From: PWND01 sp964614525
Lineage (GTDB): Bacteria > Bacteroidota > Bacteroidia > Bacteroidales > UBA7960
Assembly: GCA_964614525.1 (NCBI GenBank)
Contig: CAZTPA010000063.1
Location: 1-14,661 of the forward strand
Direction of reading: 5' to 3'
Length of the DNA: 14,661 nt
The position numbers and the translations under genes are program-made. Of the stretch, positions 14,178-14,661 are shown piece by piece (the first letter of the stretch is position 1; each line of letters starts with the position of its first letter). Under the pieces are notes generated by a model. The model was not told the origin of the DNA and did no database searches. It saw only the letters and a list, made by a program, of their open reading frames with translations.

Positions 14178-14661
14178 GTTTCAATCCTTATTGTGTTGGA
14201 TGTTGTTATCTAAGGGTTAAAAAGCTCTTGCTTTTCTTCCTGGCTTAGTTTTGAGTTTCAATCCTTATTGTGTTGGATGTTGTTATCTAAGTGTGCATGT
14301 TTTATTAACACGCACAATCCAATCAACGTTTCAATCCTTATTGTGTTGGATGTTGTTATCTAAGATTGAAATAGGTTTTAGTTTCTATTGCTTTGTCGCA
14401 TAGTTTCAATCCTTATTGTGTTGGATGTTGTTATCTAAGGATACCCTCGAAGAAGGCGCAAGACTTACGAACACTGTGTTTCAATCCTTATTGTGTTGGA
14501 TGTTGTTATCTAAGAAGCCGCTTTTGAAATTTCTGAAAATCCATGTTTAAAGTTTCAATCCTTATTGTGTTGGATGTTGTTATCTAAGTACAAGGCTTTC
14601 AAAAAAGAAAAAGAGAAGCGATTGTTTCAATCCTTATTGTGTTGGATGTTGTTATCTAAGA
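14178..14661 (-). CRISPR. CRISPR array, at least seven repeats, type I-B/III-like, continuing beyond the window
   Basis: Seven identical 37-base repeats start at 14178, 14255, 14328, 14403, 14478, 14552 and 14624. On the plus strand each begins GTTTCAATCC and ends TTATCTAAG. The six complete spacers are 40, 36, 38, 38, 37 and 35 bases, and a seventh begins at 14661. Read on the minus strand the repeat ends GGATTGAAAC, whose last eight bases ATTGAAAC are the 5' handle typical of type I-A/I-B and type III crRNAs. Spacer lengths also fit those types and not type II. The array is therefore probably transcribed leftward, with its leader and newest spacers to the right of the window. No cas genes are visible, so the subtype cannot be fixed. 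Confidence 0.96.

Overview
The window looks like a chromosomal segment from an anaerobic, propionate-forming member of the Bacteroidota (probably Bacteroidales). The evidence is AT-rich DNA, promoter boxes of the Bacteroidota type (TAnnTTTG with an upstream TTTG/TTTT), no obvious Shine-Dalgarno sequences, a lipoprotein with an acidic residue run after its cysteine, and a methylmalonyl-CoA decarboxylase operon in the order known from Bacteroides.

Left part (1-3880) is accessory DNA. A two-gene RloA/RloB-type defence pair (ATPase plus TOPRIM-like partner, overlapping by 17 bases) sits in what looks like an integron-type gene cassette. It lies between two 56-base direct repeats (50/56 identical). 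The bases after the rloB stop are complementary to the left end of the same cassette, and a folded attC-like site of about 126 bases closes it. The pair has its own promoter, framed by two copies of a 13-base palindrome that look like operators. Next come a lipoprotein with a glycoside-hydrolase-like barrel, a remnant of a tyrosine-recombinase gene on the minus strand, and a stretch rich in inverted repeats.

The middle part (3881-11956) is ordinary metabolism. An M20 amidohydrolase and an alanine racemase form a probable two-gene operon. They converge on glycine C-acetyltransferase (kbl, minus strand). A divergent intergenic region of 471 bases carries the kbl and mce promoters. The mce-mmdA-mmdD-mmdC-mmdB operon then encodes methylmalonyl-CoA epimerase and a complete biotin-dependent, sodium-pumping methylmalonyl-CoA decarboxylase. 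Together these convert (R)-methylmalonyl-CoA to propionyl-CoA and should conserve energy as a sodium gradient. A strong hairpin terminator ends the operon.

The right part (12141-14661) holds an NmrA-type NAD(P)-binding protein and a small membrane-anchored DUF3592-like protein, both on the minus strand. After a gene-free stretch comes a CRISPR array of seven identical 37-base repeats that runs off the window. Read on the minus strand the repeats end in ATTGAAAC, the usual 5' handle of type I-B/III crRNAs, so the array is probably transcribed leftward from a leader outside the window. No cas gene and no integron integrase are present here.
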